Assembly: GCF_001907675.1 (NCBI RefSeq)
Contig: NZ_MPNT01000002.1
Span: 124,001 to 188,000, forward strand
Direction: 5' to 3'
DNA length: 64,000 bases
Origin: Mycobacterium paraffinicum
GTDB lineage: Bacteria > Actinomycetota > Actinomycetes > Mycobacteriales > Mycobacteriaceae
The position numbers and the translations under genes are program-made. The notes under the pieces are model-generated. The model searched no databases and was not told the DNA's origin. It saw only the letters and a program-made list of their open reading frames with translations. Shown piece after piece: positions 1-8,394 of this stretch (positions within the stretch are counted from its first letter, which is position 1; every line of letters begins with the position of its first letter).

Positions 1-1576
1 CATCTATGTAATCGCCTCGGGACGATTCGCGGCCATCGGCCTCGACGGACAGGTGCTTCGTGAGATGGCGTCCGGTGACTCGATCGGAGACCTGGGCGTG
101 ATCACCGGCGCCGCTCGCTCGGCCGGAGTACGAGCACTTCGCGACGGCGTCGTCTGGAGGATCGCCGCCGACACGTTCAGCGAGGTGCTCGCCAAGGCGC
201 CGCAACTGCAATCGGCGATGTTCCGCGCGATGGCGGTAATGCTTCGCGAGTCACGAGCCGCCACCGTCTCCCGCGGTCGCCGGGTCGTCGGCGTGGTGTC
301 GACCGGGGATGCGGTCGCCATGCCGATCATCGAGGCGATCGCCACCCGGCTGAGATCGCACGGTCGGGCCGCCGTCGTCGCGCCGCGCGTCGAAACGACG
401 GCGGCGGCCAACCATTACGGCGAGCTCGTCGAAGCGTTCAGCGAGACCCTCGACCGCGTCGAGCGGAGCAACGATTGGGTCTTGCTGGTGGCCGATCGGG
501 GCTCGGGCGACAACTGGCGACGCTATGTCACCGCGCAAAGCGACCGCGTCGTGGTCCTTGCCGATCAAACCCATCCGCCGGACACGCTCGAGCCACCCGT
601 GACCCAAGGGCCGGTCCACCTGGTCACTTGCGGCGTCGTGCCGGACCCCAGCTGGTGGGATCTGCTGCATCCGGTCTCGCATCACCCCGCCGACGACGAC
701 GGCATCGGCGCGCTGGCCCGCAGAATCACGGGGCGATCCCTCGGTCTCGTGCTGGGGGGCGGGGGCGCGCGGGGCCTCGCGCATTACGGCGTCTACGAAG
801 AGCTCACCCGGGCGGGCGTCGTCATCGACCGGTTCGGCGGAACCAGTTCCGGTGCCCTCGCCGCCGCCACCTTCGCGCTGGGCCTGGACGCGCGGGATTG
901 CACCGCGGCGGCACGAAAGTACATTGCGGAGACCAGGCCGGTCAGCGACTACACCATCCCTGCGATAGCCCTCACGCGAGGTCGCCGTGTCGACCGTCTG
1001 ATCGAGGGATTCTTCGGCAGCACCACCCTGATCGAGCACCTGCCAAGGGAGTTCTTCTCCGTCTCCACCGACATCATCACGGGCGATCAGATCATCCATC
1101 GCCGCGGGCTGCTGTGGGTCGCCGTGCGCGCATCGATCTCGATACCCGGGCTTCTGCCGCCGGTGCAACATCACGAGCGGCTCCTCGTCGACGGCGGACT
1201 GATGAACATCCTCCCGGCCGACGTGATGTGTGCCGACCCCGACGGCGAAGTGATATGCGTCGATCTGCGCACGACGTGGGTGCCGTCGAAGGGTTTTGGC
1301 CCGCTGCCGGCGAAGCTTCAGCCTCCCGCGTTCGTCCGGCGGTTGGTGACCGGCACGGACGTGGCCCTGCCTCCGCTGCAAGACACGTTGCTTCGCAGCG
1401 TCGAACTCGCGGCCCCCAAGTGGAACCTGCGCGAGCTCCCTCGGGTCACGGCGATCATCGAGCCGGACGTCTCGGCGATCGGTCCGTTGGACTTCAAAAA
1501 CATCGACGCCGCCCTGCAAGCCGGGCGCAAAGCGGCCCGGGCGGCTCTCGAAGCGCAGCCGGCGCTCGTTCGCTGA
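1..1576 (+). CDS. Patatin-like phospholipase with N-terminal cyclic-nucleotide-binding domain (5' partial)
   Basis: The reading frame is open from base 2, so the start lies before the window; the ATG-like start at 53 is internal. The first ~90 visible residues look like the end of a CNB/CRP-type domain: a GDLGVITG stretch followed by RSAGVRALRD, matching the phosphate-binding cassette pattern with its Arg-Ser-Ala. The C-terminal half is a patatin/NTE-type hydrolase: a glycine-rich oxyanion loop GGGGARG (~755-775), a G-T-S-S-G elbow with the nucleophile Ser codon at 845-847, and the dyad Asp in DGG (codon 1190-1192). This architecture resembles mycobacterial Rv2565-type proteins. It probably hydrolyses a phospholipid or lysophospholipid acyl ester under cyclic-nucleotide control (inference). 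The FHA-cyclase follows 153 bp downstream on the same strand. Confidence 0.88.
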   Translation, partial: IYVIASGRFAAIGLDGQVLREMASGDSIGDLGVITGAARSAGVRALRDGVVWRIAADTFSEVLAKAPQLQSAMFRAMAVMLRESRAATVSRGRRVVGVVSTGDAVAMPIIEAIATRLRSHGRAAVVAPRVETTAAANHYGELVEAFSETLDRVERSNDWVLLVADRGSGDNWRRYVTAQSDRVVVLADQTHPPDTLEPPVTQGPVHLVTCGVVPDPSWWDLLHPVSHHPADDDGIGALARRITGRSLGLVLGGGGARGLAHYGVYEELTRAGVVIDRFGGTSSGALAAATFALGLDARDCTAAARKYIAETRPVSDYTIPAIALTRGRRVDRLIEGFFGSTTLIEHLPREFFSVSTDIITGDQIIHRRGLLWVAVRASISIPGLLPPVQHHERLLVDGGLMNILPADVMCADPDGEVICVDLRTTWVPSKGFGPLPAKLQPPAFVRRLVTGTDVALPPLQDTLLRSVELAAPKWNLRELPRVTAIIEPDVSAIGPLDFKNIDAALQAGRKAARAALEAQPALVR

Positions 1577-1729
1577 GCGTCGGATACGATTACCCCTGCA
1601 GCTAACAGCCCAGCATCTTCAGATGGCAGACGCTTAGTGTGTGCACAGAGTGGTCAGGGCGGGCGGGACAGACAACGACGGGTCTCGCTCGCACACCCGG
1701 CCGTTCGAGTGCGGCGAGGTCGTTAGGCC

Positions 1730-2677
1730 ATGCGCTCCGATTGGTTGAACAGGCCGCTTGCCAATCTGGTCATGCACTTGAACGGCGGCGAGAAGCTCGT
1801 GCCGATCTTCGATCAACTATTCGTCGGCCGTCAGTGCGCGGGCATCGACGAAGCGCGCCGGCTGGTTATCCCGGACCCGAACATCTCCCGTAACCACCTC
1901 GAGATCCGTCTGGACGTCGTCACCGACCGGGCCTACCTCATCGACACCAGCACCAACGGAACGTTGCTCAACGGCATGCCGCTGGAACGCGCCGTGCAGG
2001 TCCCCATCAAGCCCGACGACCAGATCTCGATCGGCGACGTCGTGCTGATCTTCCGGTCGGACCGGTTCAATGCCGCGGGGTTTACCAACACCAGCCCGAC
2101 CCTGACCCGGATCGCCGAGGAGACCATGGTGATGGTCGTCGGCGATATCACCAACTACTCGACGATCTCGGAGGTCACCGACAACCGGGTGATCGCCCAG
2201 AGCCTGAACTATCTGTGGCACGACCTCAACCAGGTGCTGCGCGCCCATCGCGGCACGCTCAACCATTACGCCGGCGATGCGCTGTATGCCGTCTGGGAGC
2301 TGCGGACGATTCCACAGGCCAACGAGCTCGCGATCGACTTCGCGCTCGCCGCGAACCGCAGGGTCGAGGAGCTCGGGCCCACCCTCCCGCTACGCAGCCC
2401 GGACGGCTCGCCGATCCGCATGGGCTGGGGGGTGGTGCAGGGCCGGGCCGCGATCGCCGCGATGACGAGAACGGTCACGGCCGTGATCGGCGACGCGACC
2501 AACGTGGCGTTCCGGCTGGCCGGCATCGCCGGGCGCGCCGGGCGCCCGGCCGTGATGGTCAGCACCAGCGTTCACACCGCCGCCGAGACGCAATACGTTT
2601 GGGGCGACTCGGAGCAGGTGGAGATCAAGGGCCGGCGCGGGATGGAGACCGTCTTCCCGGTTGTCGCACGCAAGTAG
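1730..2677 (+). CDS. FHA domain-class III nucleotidyl cyclase fusion
   Basis: The protein has 315 aa. Residues ~15-112 form an FHA phosphothreonine-binding domain (VGR at 32-34, S53-x-x-H56, TNG 75-77). Residues ~133-310 form a class III cyclase domain: metal Asp139 in VVGDITNYS and Asp183 in YAGDALYAV, exactly 44 residues apart as in active cyclases, and the transition-state pair N258/R262 in NVAFR. The purine-recognition Lys/Asp pair is not kept: His179 sits where the Lys would be (four before Asp183) and Ala251 where the Asp would be (seven before Asn258), so the nucleotide specificity is open. No membrane segment is visible. The likely role is a cyclic-nucleotide synthase tuned by a phosphoprotein; the neighbouring patatin carries a cyclic-nucleotide-binding domain, suggesting a shared signal. 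Confidence 0.88.
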   Translation: MRSDWLNRPLANLVMHLNGGEKLVPIFDQLFVGRQCAGIDEARRLVIPDPNISRNHLEIRLDVVTDRAYLIDTSTNGTLLNGMPLERAVQVPIKPDDQISIGDVVLIFRSDRFNAAGFTNTSPTLTRIAEETMVMVVGDITNYSTISEVTDNRVIAQSLNYLWHDLNQVLRAHRGTLNHYAGDALYAVWELRTIPQANELAIDFALAANRRVEELGPTLPLRSPDGSPIRMGWGVVQGRAAIAAMTRTVTAVIGDATNVAFRLAGIAGRAGRPAVMVSTSVHTAAETQYVWGDSEQVEIKGRRGMETVFPVVARK

Positions 2678-2687
2678 CTCTCCCCTG

Positions 2688-2750
2688 CGCCGAGCGTGCG
2701 GCTGGCTGCACGTTCGGGCTCGACTGTGCGGCTAGCCGCACGTTCGCCGG
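2688..2750. repeat. Palindrome pair, left flank of DUF559 gene 1
   Basis: Two palindromes start 30 bp apart: GTGCGGCTGGCTGCAC at 2696-2711 and the perfect GTGCGGCTAGCCGCAC at 2726-2741. The whole block is close to the reverse complement of the block at 3631-3693, so the pair frames the DUF559 gene like terminal inverted repeats. The stop codon and last residues of the DUF559 protein lie inside this block. Confidence 0.85.
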
Positions 2751-3574
2751 GCCAATGCCGCGCGAACACGGTCGACGATCTCAGCGCGCCGGTCGCCCGA
2801 CACCACTCGGACGACGAACCAGCCACAACGCTGTAGCCTTTCCAATCGCCTGACGTCCCAGCCGTATTGCCGGCGATCGCTGCGGTGCTGGTCGCCGTCG
2901 TATTCGACGGCGACCTTGACGTCCTCCCACCCCATATCGAGGTAAGCGAAGACATTGCCGACCTCGTCACGCACCGGAATCTGTGTCTGCGGTCTCTGCA
3001 GGCCCGCCTGGATCAGGACGACGCGCAACCAGGACTCCTTGGGCGACTGTGCACCCGGATCGAACAGGCTTACCGCTAGGCGTGCTCGCGCGATGCCTCT
3101 GCGTCCGACGTATCTCCGGGCCAGCAGCTCGACGTCAGCCGCTTTGATTTCCGTTGCCCTGGCGAGGGCGTCGATCCCCGCCACGGCGGTCATGGTCGGG
3201 TACCAACAGCCGAAGTCCAGTGCCGTCCTGACCGGCGAGGTGACCCGCATACCGGCCACCAGCTCGATCTCGTCCTCCTCGAAACGGTCCCCGTGTGCCT
3301 GGATCCCCGGTGGACTGCGCCGATTGTCGTGAAGCAACTCCACGACATGCGAATCATCGACCCATCTGCTGCCGTGCAGAGCGGACGCGGCGAACCCTGC
3401 GACAACACCTCGGCGCCCGCTCCACAGCCACCCGGCTTTGGCACGTAGTTCGGCAGTGATGCCGACGTCACGCTCCACGTAGACGTCCGGGAACAATGGA
3501 CGAAAGCGAGTAGCCAGCTGCGACTTAGACATCACCCCCGCCGAGATGGCCTCGCTGCCAATGATCGGCTCCAT
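2732..3574 (-). CDS. DUF559 (endonuclease-fold) protein, copy 1
   Basis: The protein has 280 aa, starting at the ATG of MEPIIGSEA, which aligns with the start of its paralogue at 42150-43025. The N-terminal ~90 residues resemble the winged-helix/AbiEi-like region typical of this family (ASALHGSRWVDD). The C-terminal ~100 residues carry the DUF559 nuclease-like core: an SPKESWLR helix, Y-L-D-M-G-W, then VAVEYDGDQHR and a ...WFVVRV strand. The acidic D-M and E-Y-D-G-D residues fit the PD-(D/E)xK/Vsr-like fold. No function has been shown to my knowledge. The TAG stop falls inside the 2726-2741 palindrome, so the last residues (RRTCG) come from the repeat. Longer alternative starts lie up to 3595. 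Confidence 0.85.
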   Translation of the reverse strand: MEPIIGSEAISAGVMSKSQLATRFRPLFPDVYVERDVGITAELRAKAGWLWSGRRGVVAGFAASALHGSRWVDDSHVVELLHDNRRSPPGIQAHGDRFEEDEIELVAGMRVTSPVRTALDFGCWYPTMTAVAGIDALARATEIKAADVELLARRYVGRRGIARARLAVSLFDPGAQSPKESWLRVVLIQAGLQRPQTQIPVRDEVGNVFAYLDMGWEDVKVAVEYDGDQHRSDRRQYGWDVRRLERLQRCGWFVVRVVSGDRRAEIVDRVRAALARRTCG

Positions 3575-3630
3575 CATGGCCCCGCAGCTTCGCACAGGGC
3601 GCCGTTGCCGTCACGTCGGCTATCCACAGT

Positions 3631-3693
3631 TCGCCGAACGTGCGGCTGGCCGCACACTCGTACGCGAACGTGCGGCCAGCCGCACGCTCGGCA
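3631..3693. repeat. Palindrome pair, right flank of DUF559 gene 1
   Basis: The palindromes GTGCGGCTGGCCGCAC (3640-3655) and GTGCGGCCAGCCGCAC (3670-3685) are again 30 bp apart, each followed by CTCG- or GCTCGGC-type sequence. In reverse complement the block matches 2688-2750 over nearly its full length. It lies between the DUF559 start and the ltp2 stop. Confidence 0.85.
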
Positions 3694-3712
3694 GACAGGG
3701 AAGGGGGTTTGG

Positions 3713-4882
3713 TTAGCCCAGGATCAAACCCGACGTGGGGACGCCGGTTCCCGCGGTGACGAGCACATGCTCGACGTCGGGGACCGGGTTGACCGAGGTC
3801 CCACGCAATTGCCGCACACCCTCCGCGATGCCGTTCATTCCGTGGATGTAGGCCTCGCCGAGCTGGCCGCCGTGCGTGTTGATGGGCAGCCGGCCACCGA
3901 CCTCGATCGCGCCGTCGGCGATGAAGTCCTTGGCCTCACCCTTACCGCAGAATCCCAACTCCTCCAACTGAATCAGCGTGAAGGGGGTGAAGTGGTCGTA
4001 CAGGATGGCGGTCTGGATATCCGACGGCGAAAGGCCGGACTGCTGCCACAGTTGCTGCCCCACCACGCCCATCTCGGGCAGGCCGAGCTCGGGCCGGTAG
4101 TAGCTGACCATCGTGTACTGGTCGGGGCTCGAACCCTGTGACGCGGCCTCGATGACGGCCGGTCGCTGCTTGAGGTCCCGGGCGCGCTCGGGCGAGGTCA
4201 CGACGATCGCCACCGCGCCGTCGGTCTCCTGGCAGCAGTCCAGCAGCCGCAGCGGCTCGGCGATCCACCGCGAATTCTGGTGGTCTTCAATGGTTATCGG
4301 CTTCTCGTAGAAGTACGCCTTCGGGTTTTTGGCGGCGTGCTTGCGGTCAGCCACCGAGATGACTCCGAAGTCGCGACTCGTCGCACCGGACAGGTGCATG
4401 TAGCGCTGAGCGATCATCGCGACCTGCGCGGCCGGTGTGGAAAGGCCATGCGGGTAGGAGAACGAATTGTCGGCGGCCGTCGAATCCGCCTGCGCGCGAG
4501 CGTCTCCCGCCAACCGGGTCTGCACCTGACCGAACCGCATGCCTGACCGCTCGTTGAACGCCCGGTACGCGACCACGACATCGGCCACCCCGGTGGCGAC
4601 GGCCATCGCGGCTTGTTGGACGGTCGCGCACGCGGCGCCGCCGCCGTAGCCGATCTGCGAGAAGAACTTCAGCTCACCGATCCCGACCGCTCGGGCCACC
4701 GCCGTCTCGTTGTTGGTGTCCATCGTGAAGGTGGTCAGCCCGTCGACGTCCGACGGCGAAAGGCCCGCATCGTTCAACGCGTCCAGCACCGCCTCGGCTG
4801 CCAACCGTAATTCACTTCGGCCGGAGTCCTTCGAGAAGTCGGTGGCGCCGATGCCGACGATCGCAGCCTTACCCGACAACAT
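3713..4882 (-). CDS. ltp2: Ltp2, thiolase-fold retro-aldolase of sterol side-chain degradation
   Basis: The protein has 389 aa and matches Rv3540c in sequence character and position. Ltp2 is a thiolase-superfamily enzyme that, with the DUF35 domain of ChsH2, cleaves 17-hydroxy-3-oxo-pregnene-20-carboxyl-CoA to a C19 androstene ketone and propionyl-CoA, the last side-chain step. It shows VGIGATDFSKDSGRSELRLA at the N terminus, the family segment LYDHFTPFTLIQLEELGFC, and the C-terminal THGGQLGEAYIHGMNG. The start is the ATG at 4882, which shares one base with the chsH1 stop (TGATG); the upstream TTG at 4885 is less likely. It is the last gene of the cyp125-to-ltp2 operon. Confidence 0.95.
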   Translation of the reverse strand: MLSGKAAIVGIGATDFSKDSGRSELRLAAEAVLDALNDAGLSPSDVDGLTTFTMDTNNETAVARAVGIGELKFFSQIGYGGGAACATVQQAAMAVATGVADVVVAYRAFNERSGMRFGQVQTRLAGDARAQADSTAADNSFSYPHGLSTPAAQVAMIAQRYMHLSGATSRDFGVISVADRKHAAKNPKAYFYEKPITIEDHQNSRWIAEPLRLLDCCQETDGAVAIVVTSPERARDLKQRPAVIEAASQGSSPDQYTMVSYYRPELGLPEMGVVGQQLWQQSGLSPSDIQTAILYDHFTPFTLIQLEELGFCGKGEAKDFIADGAIEVGGRLPINTHGGQLGEAYIHGMNGIAEGVRQLRGTSVNPVPDVEHVLVTAGTGVPTSGLILG

Positions 4883-5283
4883 CAAGAGTCTCCCATCGTC
4901 AGCGTCACGGTCGCGATGACGTGATCGCCAAGGCTGTTGCGGCCGAACACCTTCACGGTGATCAGACCGGCCTGTACGGCGGTCACCTCACCGGAGAAGG
5001 TCACGGTGTCGTACGCGTACCACGGCACCCCGAGCCGCAGACCGATGGACTTGATCAGCGCCGACGGGCCGGCCCAGTCGGTGACGTAGCGCTGCACCAG
5101 ACCGGTGTCGGTGAGGATGTTGACGAAGATATCCTTCGACCCTTTGGCCTGCGCCAAGTCACGGTCATGGTGGACGTCTTGGAAGTCGCGGGTGGCGATG
5201 GCGGTCGAGATGATGAAGGTGGGGTCGCCGTAGAGCTTGAGCTCGGGCAGCGTCGTACCCACTTCCACGGTCGGGGCGCTCAT
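4882..5283 (-). CDS. chsH1: ChsH1, MaoC-like hydratase subunit
   Basis: The protein has 133 aa, a single hot-dog MaoC-like domain matching Rv3541c. It carries the hydratase segment RDFQDVHHDRDLAQAKGS with the expected Asp and His, so it should supply the catalytic site of the ChsH1-ChsH2 heteromer that hydrates 3-oxo-pregna-4,17-diene-20-carboxyl-CoA. Its ATG overlaps the chsH2 stop by 4 bp (ATGA), indicating translational coupling. Confidence 0.95.
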   Translation of the reverse strand: MSAPTVEVGTTLPELKLYGDPTFIISTAIATRDFQDVHHDRDLAQAKGSKDIFVNILTDTGLVQRYVTDWAGPSALIKSIGLRLGVPWYAYDTVTFSGEVTAVQAGLITVKVFGRNSLGDHVIATVTLTMGDS

Positions 5284-6230
5284 GCGTCAGGCTCCCAGGC
5301 GTAGAGGGTCCACTCAGGGCCGGTGTCACTGGCGGGGAAGTCGATATACGTTGCGCGCACGGGCATTCCGATCCTCACCTCGGCTGGGTCCGCCCCGCGC
5401 AGCTCGCCCAGCATCCGCACGCCCTCCTCGAGCTCGACCAGGGCGATGACGAAGGGCAGCGTGCGGCCCGGCACCTTTGGCGCATGGTGCACGACGAAGC
5501 TGAACACCTCACCGCGGCCACTGGCCACCACGTAATCGATGGGCGCGGCCTTGTCCTGCCACACCGCGGGCACCGGCGGGTGCTGCAGGCTGCCGTCGGG
5601 CCGCCGCTGGATCCGCAGCTCGTGCGCCTTGACGCCCTCCCAGAAGAAGGCGGTGTCCCGCGACGACGCGGGGCGCATCATGGCGTCGGGATCCAGGTCC
5701 TCGGGCACCGCAGGCCCGGATGCGGCCTCCCGCGGCTTGAATTTCAGGATGCGCCAGTTCATCTCGGCGACGTCCTCGTCCCCGACCCGCCAGATGATGT
5801 GCTGGTTGATGAAGTAACCCTCACCCAAGCCGGTCTGCTTGGGCCCGATCACGTCACCCATCTCCGAGGTGATGCTGACCTGCTCGCCGGGCCTCAGGTA
5901 GCGGTGATAGGTCTGTTCGCAGTTGGTGGCGACGACGCCGATGTAGCCGGCGTTGTCGAACAGCTCCATGATGGGGCCCATGGGGTCGTCCTTCGGACGC
6001 TCCCCACTCAGGCCGAACATGGTCCAGACCTGAATCATGGCCGGCGGGGCCACGATTCCCGGATGGCCGGCGGCCCGCGCCGCGGCCTCGTCGACGTAGA
6101 TCGGGTTTCGGTCGCCGATGGCCTCCACCCAGTTGTTGACCATCGGCTGGTTCACCGGGTCGCGGCCGGCGCGCGGCTTGGGACCGCCGGCCGCCTTGAT
6201 CTCAGCGACGGCTTCGTGGATGTCGGTCAT
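5280..6230 (-). CDS. chsH2: ChsH2, MaoC-like plus DUF35 protein
   Basis: The protein has 316 aa and matches Rv3542c. The start is the ATG of MTDIHEAVAEI at 6230, overlapping the fadE29 stop by 4 bp; the open frame upstream to 6344 lies inside fadE29 and is rejected. The N-terminal half is a MaoC-like hot-dog domain (NPIYVDEAAARAAGHPGIVAPP). The C-terminal third (~185-316) is a DUF35/OB-fold domain (DYVVASGRGEVFSFVVHH). In known systems the MaoC part pairs with ChsH1 to hydrate the substrate and the DUF35 part docks Ltp2 for the aldolytic step. Confidence 0.95.
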   Translation of the reverse strand: MTDIHEAVAEIKAAGGPKPRAGRDPVNQPMVNNWVEAIGDRNPIYVDEAAARAAGHPGIVAPPAMIQVWTMFGLSGERPKDDPMGPIMELFDNAGYIGVVATNCEQTYHRYLRPGEQVSITSEMGDVIGPKQTGLGEGYFINQHIIWRVGDEDVAEMNWRILKFKPREAASGPAVPEDLDPDAMMRPASSRDTAFFWEGVKAHELRIQRRPDGSLQHPPVPAVWQDKAAPIDYVVASGRGEVFSFVVHHAPKVPGRTLPFVIALVELEEGVRMLGELRGADPAEVRIGMPVRATYIDFPASDTGPEWTLYAWEPDA

Positions 6231-7390
6231 CGGGGCACCCTCGGCACTTTGAGACCCGCCGCCGCGATCATTTCCCGCATGACTTCGTTGACGCCTCCAC
6301 CGAAGGTGATGACCAGGTTGCGCTTGGTTTGCGAGTCCAGCCAACGCAGCAGCTCGGCGGTGTCCGAGTCGGCCGGGTTGCCGTATTTGCCGACGATTTC
6401 CTCTGCGAGCCGGCCGATGTACTGAATGCGCTCGGTGCCAAAGACTTTCGTGGCCGCGGCATCGGCCATGTTGATGTCTTCACCGGCCGCTGCCACCTGC
6501 CAGTTGAGCAGCTCGTTGATCCGCCACATCGCGTGGATCTCGCCGAGCGCCCGCTTGACGTCCTGGTGGTCGATCGGGGTGACGCCGTCGCTGCCCGGCT
6601 TGGATGCCCAGGCGTGCAAGCGGTCGTAGATGCCGGCCGTGCGGCCAGCGGGGCCCAGCATTACCCGCTCGTTGTTGAGCTGGGTGGTGATCAGCCGCCA
6701 GCCGCCGTTCTCCTCGCCGACCAGCATGTCGGCGGGCACCCGCACGTCGTTGTAGTAGGTGGCGTTGGTGTGGTGCGCGCCGTCGGACAGGATGATCGGC
6801 GTCCACGAGTAGCCGGGATCCTTGGTGTCGACGATCAGGATCGAGATGCCCTTGTGCTTCACGGCTTCGGGATCGGTGCGGCAGGCCAGCCAGATGTAGT
6901 CCGCGTCGTGCGCGCCGGTGGTAAAGATCTTCTGCCCGTTGACGATGTACTCGTCACCGTGACGGACGGCGCTCGTCCGCAGGGAGGCCAGGTCGGTCCC
7001 CGCTTCGGGCTCCGTGTAGCCGATCGCGAAGTGCACCTCGCCGGCCAGGATCGCCGGCAGGAACTTCTTCTTCTGCGCCTCGCTGCCGAACTGCTGCAGC
7101 GTCGGACCGACGGTCTGCAGCGTGACCGCGGGTAGCGGAACGTCGGCCCGATGCGCCTCGTTGACGAAGATCGACTGCTCGATGGGACCAAAGCCCAAGC
7201 CGCCGAACTCCTTTGGCCACCCGACCCCGAGCTTGCCGTCGCGGCCCATCCGCCGGATCACCGCGCGGTAGGCCTCGTTGTGCCGGTCCTGCTCCATCGC
7301 CTTCATCTCGTCCGACGAGATCAGGTTCGAAAAGTACTCCCGCAGTTCCGCTTGCAGCTGGCGCTGCTCCGGAGTCAGGTCTATGAACAT
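6227..7390 (-). CDS. fadE29: FadE29 (ChsE2), acyl-CoA dehydrogenase subunit
   Basis: The protein has 387 aa, a full acyl-CoA dehydrogenase matching Rv3543c. It shows the FAD/substrate loop GYTEPEAGTDLASLRTSAV and a C-terminal FGGGVNEVMREMIA helix. With FadE28 it forms the alpha2-beta2 ChsE1-ChsE2 enzyme that dehydrogenates the three-carbon (propionate) side-chain CoA thioester. The ATG start lies inside the end of fadE28 (10-bp overlap), consistent with coupled synthesis of the two subunits. Confidence 0.95.
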   Translation of the reverse strand: MFIDLTPEQRQLQAELREYFSNLISSDEMKAMEQDRHNEAYRAVIRRMGRDGKLGVGWPKEFGGLGFGPIEQSIFVNEAHRADVPLPAVTLQTVGPTLQQFGSEAQKKKFLPAILAGEVHFAIGYTEPEAGTDLASLRTSAVRHGDEYIVNGQKIFTTGAHDADYIWLACRTDPEAVKHKGISILIVDTKDPGYSWTPIILSDGAHHTNATYYNDVRVPADMLVGEENGGWRLITTQLNNERVMLGPAGRTAGIYDRLHAWASKPGSDGVTPIDHQDVKRALGEIHAMWRINELLNWQVAAAGEDINMADAAATKVFGTERIQYIGRLAEEIVGKYGNPADSDTAELLRWLDSQTKRNLVITFGGGVNEVMREMIAAAGLKVPRVPR

Positions 7391-8394
7391 TGCGCTCCCA
7401 CCAAGTCGAGCCGATGAGAAGAACCGCCCAGCAGTCGGGACAGATCTTTGATCGTGGAGTAGTACCGGTGCATCGGGTAGGTGATGTCCATCCCCATGCC
7501 GCCGTGCAGGTGATGGCAGAGCTGCATCACCGGCGGCGCCTGCGAGGTGACCCAGTAGCCGAGGACATCCAAGTCATCGTCGGCATCCCGTCCCTCGGAT
7601 AACCGCCAGGTGACCGACTTCGCCGCCAAATCGATGGTGCGCGAGGCGATGTACACCTCGGCGAGCTGCGCGGCCACGGTCTGAAACGTCGACAGCGGCT
7701 TGCCGAACTGCTTGCGGTTGGCCACGTAATCCGCGGTCAGGCGCAGCGCGCCGGCGACCAGCCCGTCGGCGTAGGCGCCGACCATCGCCAGCGCCAGCTG
7801 ATTGACCCGATGCGCCGTCGCGCCCGCAAGCACGTCGGAGTCACCGACCGCCACGTCGGCGAACGTCACCGTGTACTCGTCCGAGCCGTTCGACGTCGGC
7901 GTCGCAACCACGGCCACGCCGTCGGCCTTCGGCGACACCACCACCACCGCGCTGTCGGCGGTCACGACGATCCAGTCGGCCGATCCGGCATACGGCACAG
8001 CCACTTTGGTCCCCGACAGCCGGCCATTGACGAAGGTGGTCGACGGCCGGTCCGGCAGCGCGGCACCGGGCTCGTTGAGTGCCGCGGTCAAGATGCCGCC
8101 CTTGATCGAGCCAGCCAGGAACCGGTCCTGCTGTTCGTCGGACGCCAGGTCAAGCAGCGGCACCACGCCGAAACCGAGGCTGGCCAGCGCCGGCGTGATG
8201 GCGCCGCGGCGGCCGATCTCGGTGAGCACCGTGGCGACCTCGGGCAGGCCCACACCGTCGCCGCCGAGGCGTTCGGGCACCGGCAGCGCCGTCACGCCGC
8301 CGCTGACCATCGCGTCCCAGCCGAGGTCCCGATCCAGAACGGACGTCACCACATCCGCGACGGCTTGTTGCGTCGCAGTGAGATTGAAGTCCAT
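7381..8394 (-). CDS. fadE28: FadE28 (ChsE1), acyl-CoA dehydrogenase subunit
   Basis: The protein has 337 aa and matches Rv3544c. The start is MDFNLTATQQAVADVV at 8394, sharing one base with the cyp125 stop. It is shorter and more divergent than FadE29, as expected for the ChsE1 subunit, but keeps the C-terminal RKQFGKPLSTFQTVAAQLAE helix and HLHGGMGMDITYPMHRYY. Its partner is FadE29, immediately downstream. Confidence 0.95.
   Translation of the reverse strand: MDFNLTATQQAVADVVTSVLDRDLGWDAMVSGGVTALPVPERLGGDGVGLPEVATVLTEIGRRGAITPALASLGFGVVPLLDLASDEQQDRFLAGSIKGGILTAALNEPGAALPDRPSTTFVNGRLSGTKVAVPYAGSADWIVVTADSAVVVVSPKADGVAVVATPTSNGSDEYTVTFADVAVGDSDVLAGATAHRVNQLALAMVGAYADGLVAGALRLTADYVANRKQFGKPLSTFQTVAAQLAEVYIASRTIDLAAKSVTWRLSEGRDADDDLDVLGYWVTSQAPPVMQLCHHLHGGMGMDITYPMHRYYSTIKDLSRLLGGSSHRLDLVGAQCS

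Noticed and set aside
251..1519. 422-aa minus-strand open frame opposite the patatin gene
   Set aside because: It has no domain signal and low-complexity composition, while the plus strand has clear patatin catalytic motifs.
1577..1729. tRNA or small RNA gene in the gap between the patatin and the cyclase
   Set aside because: No cloverleaf or strong hairpin is seen; it is probably just the cyclase promoter.
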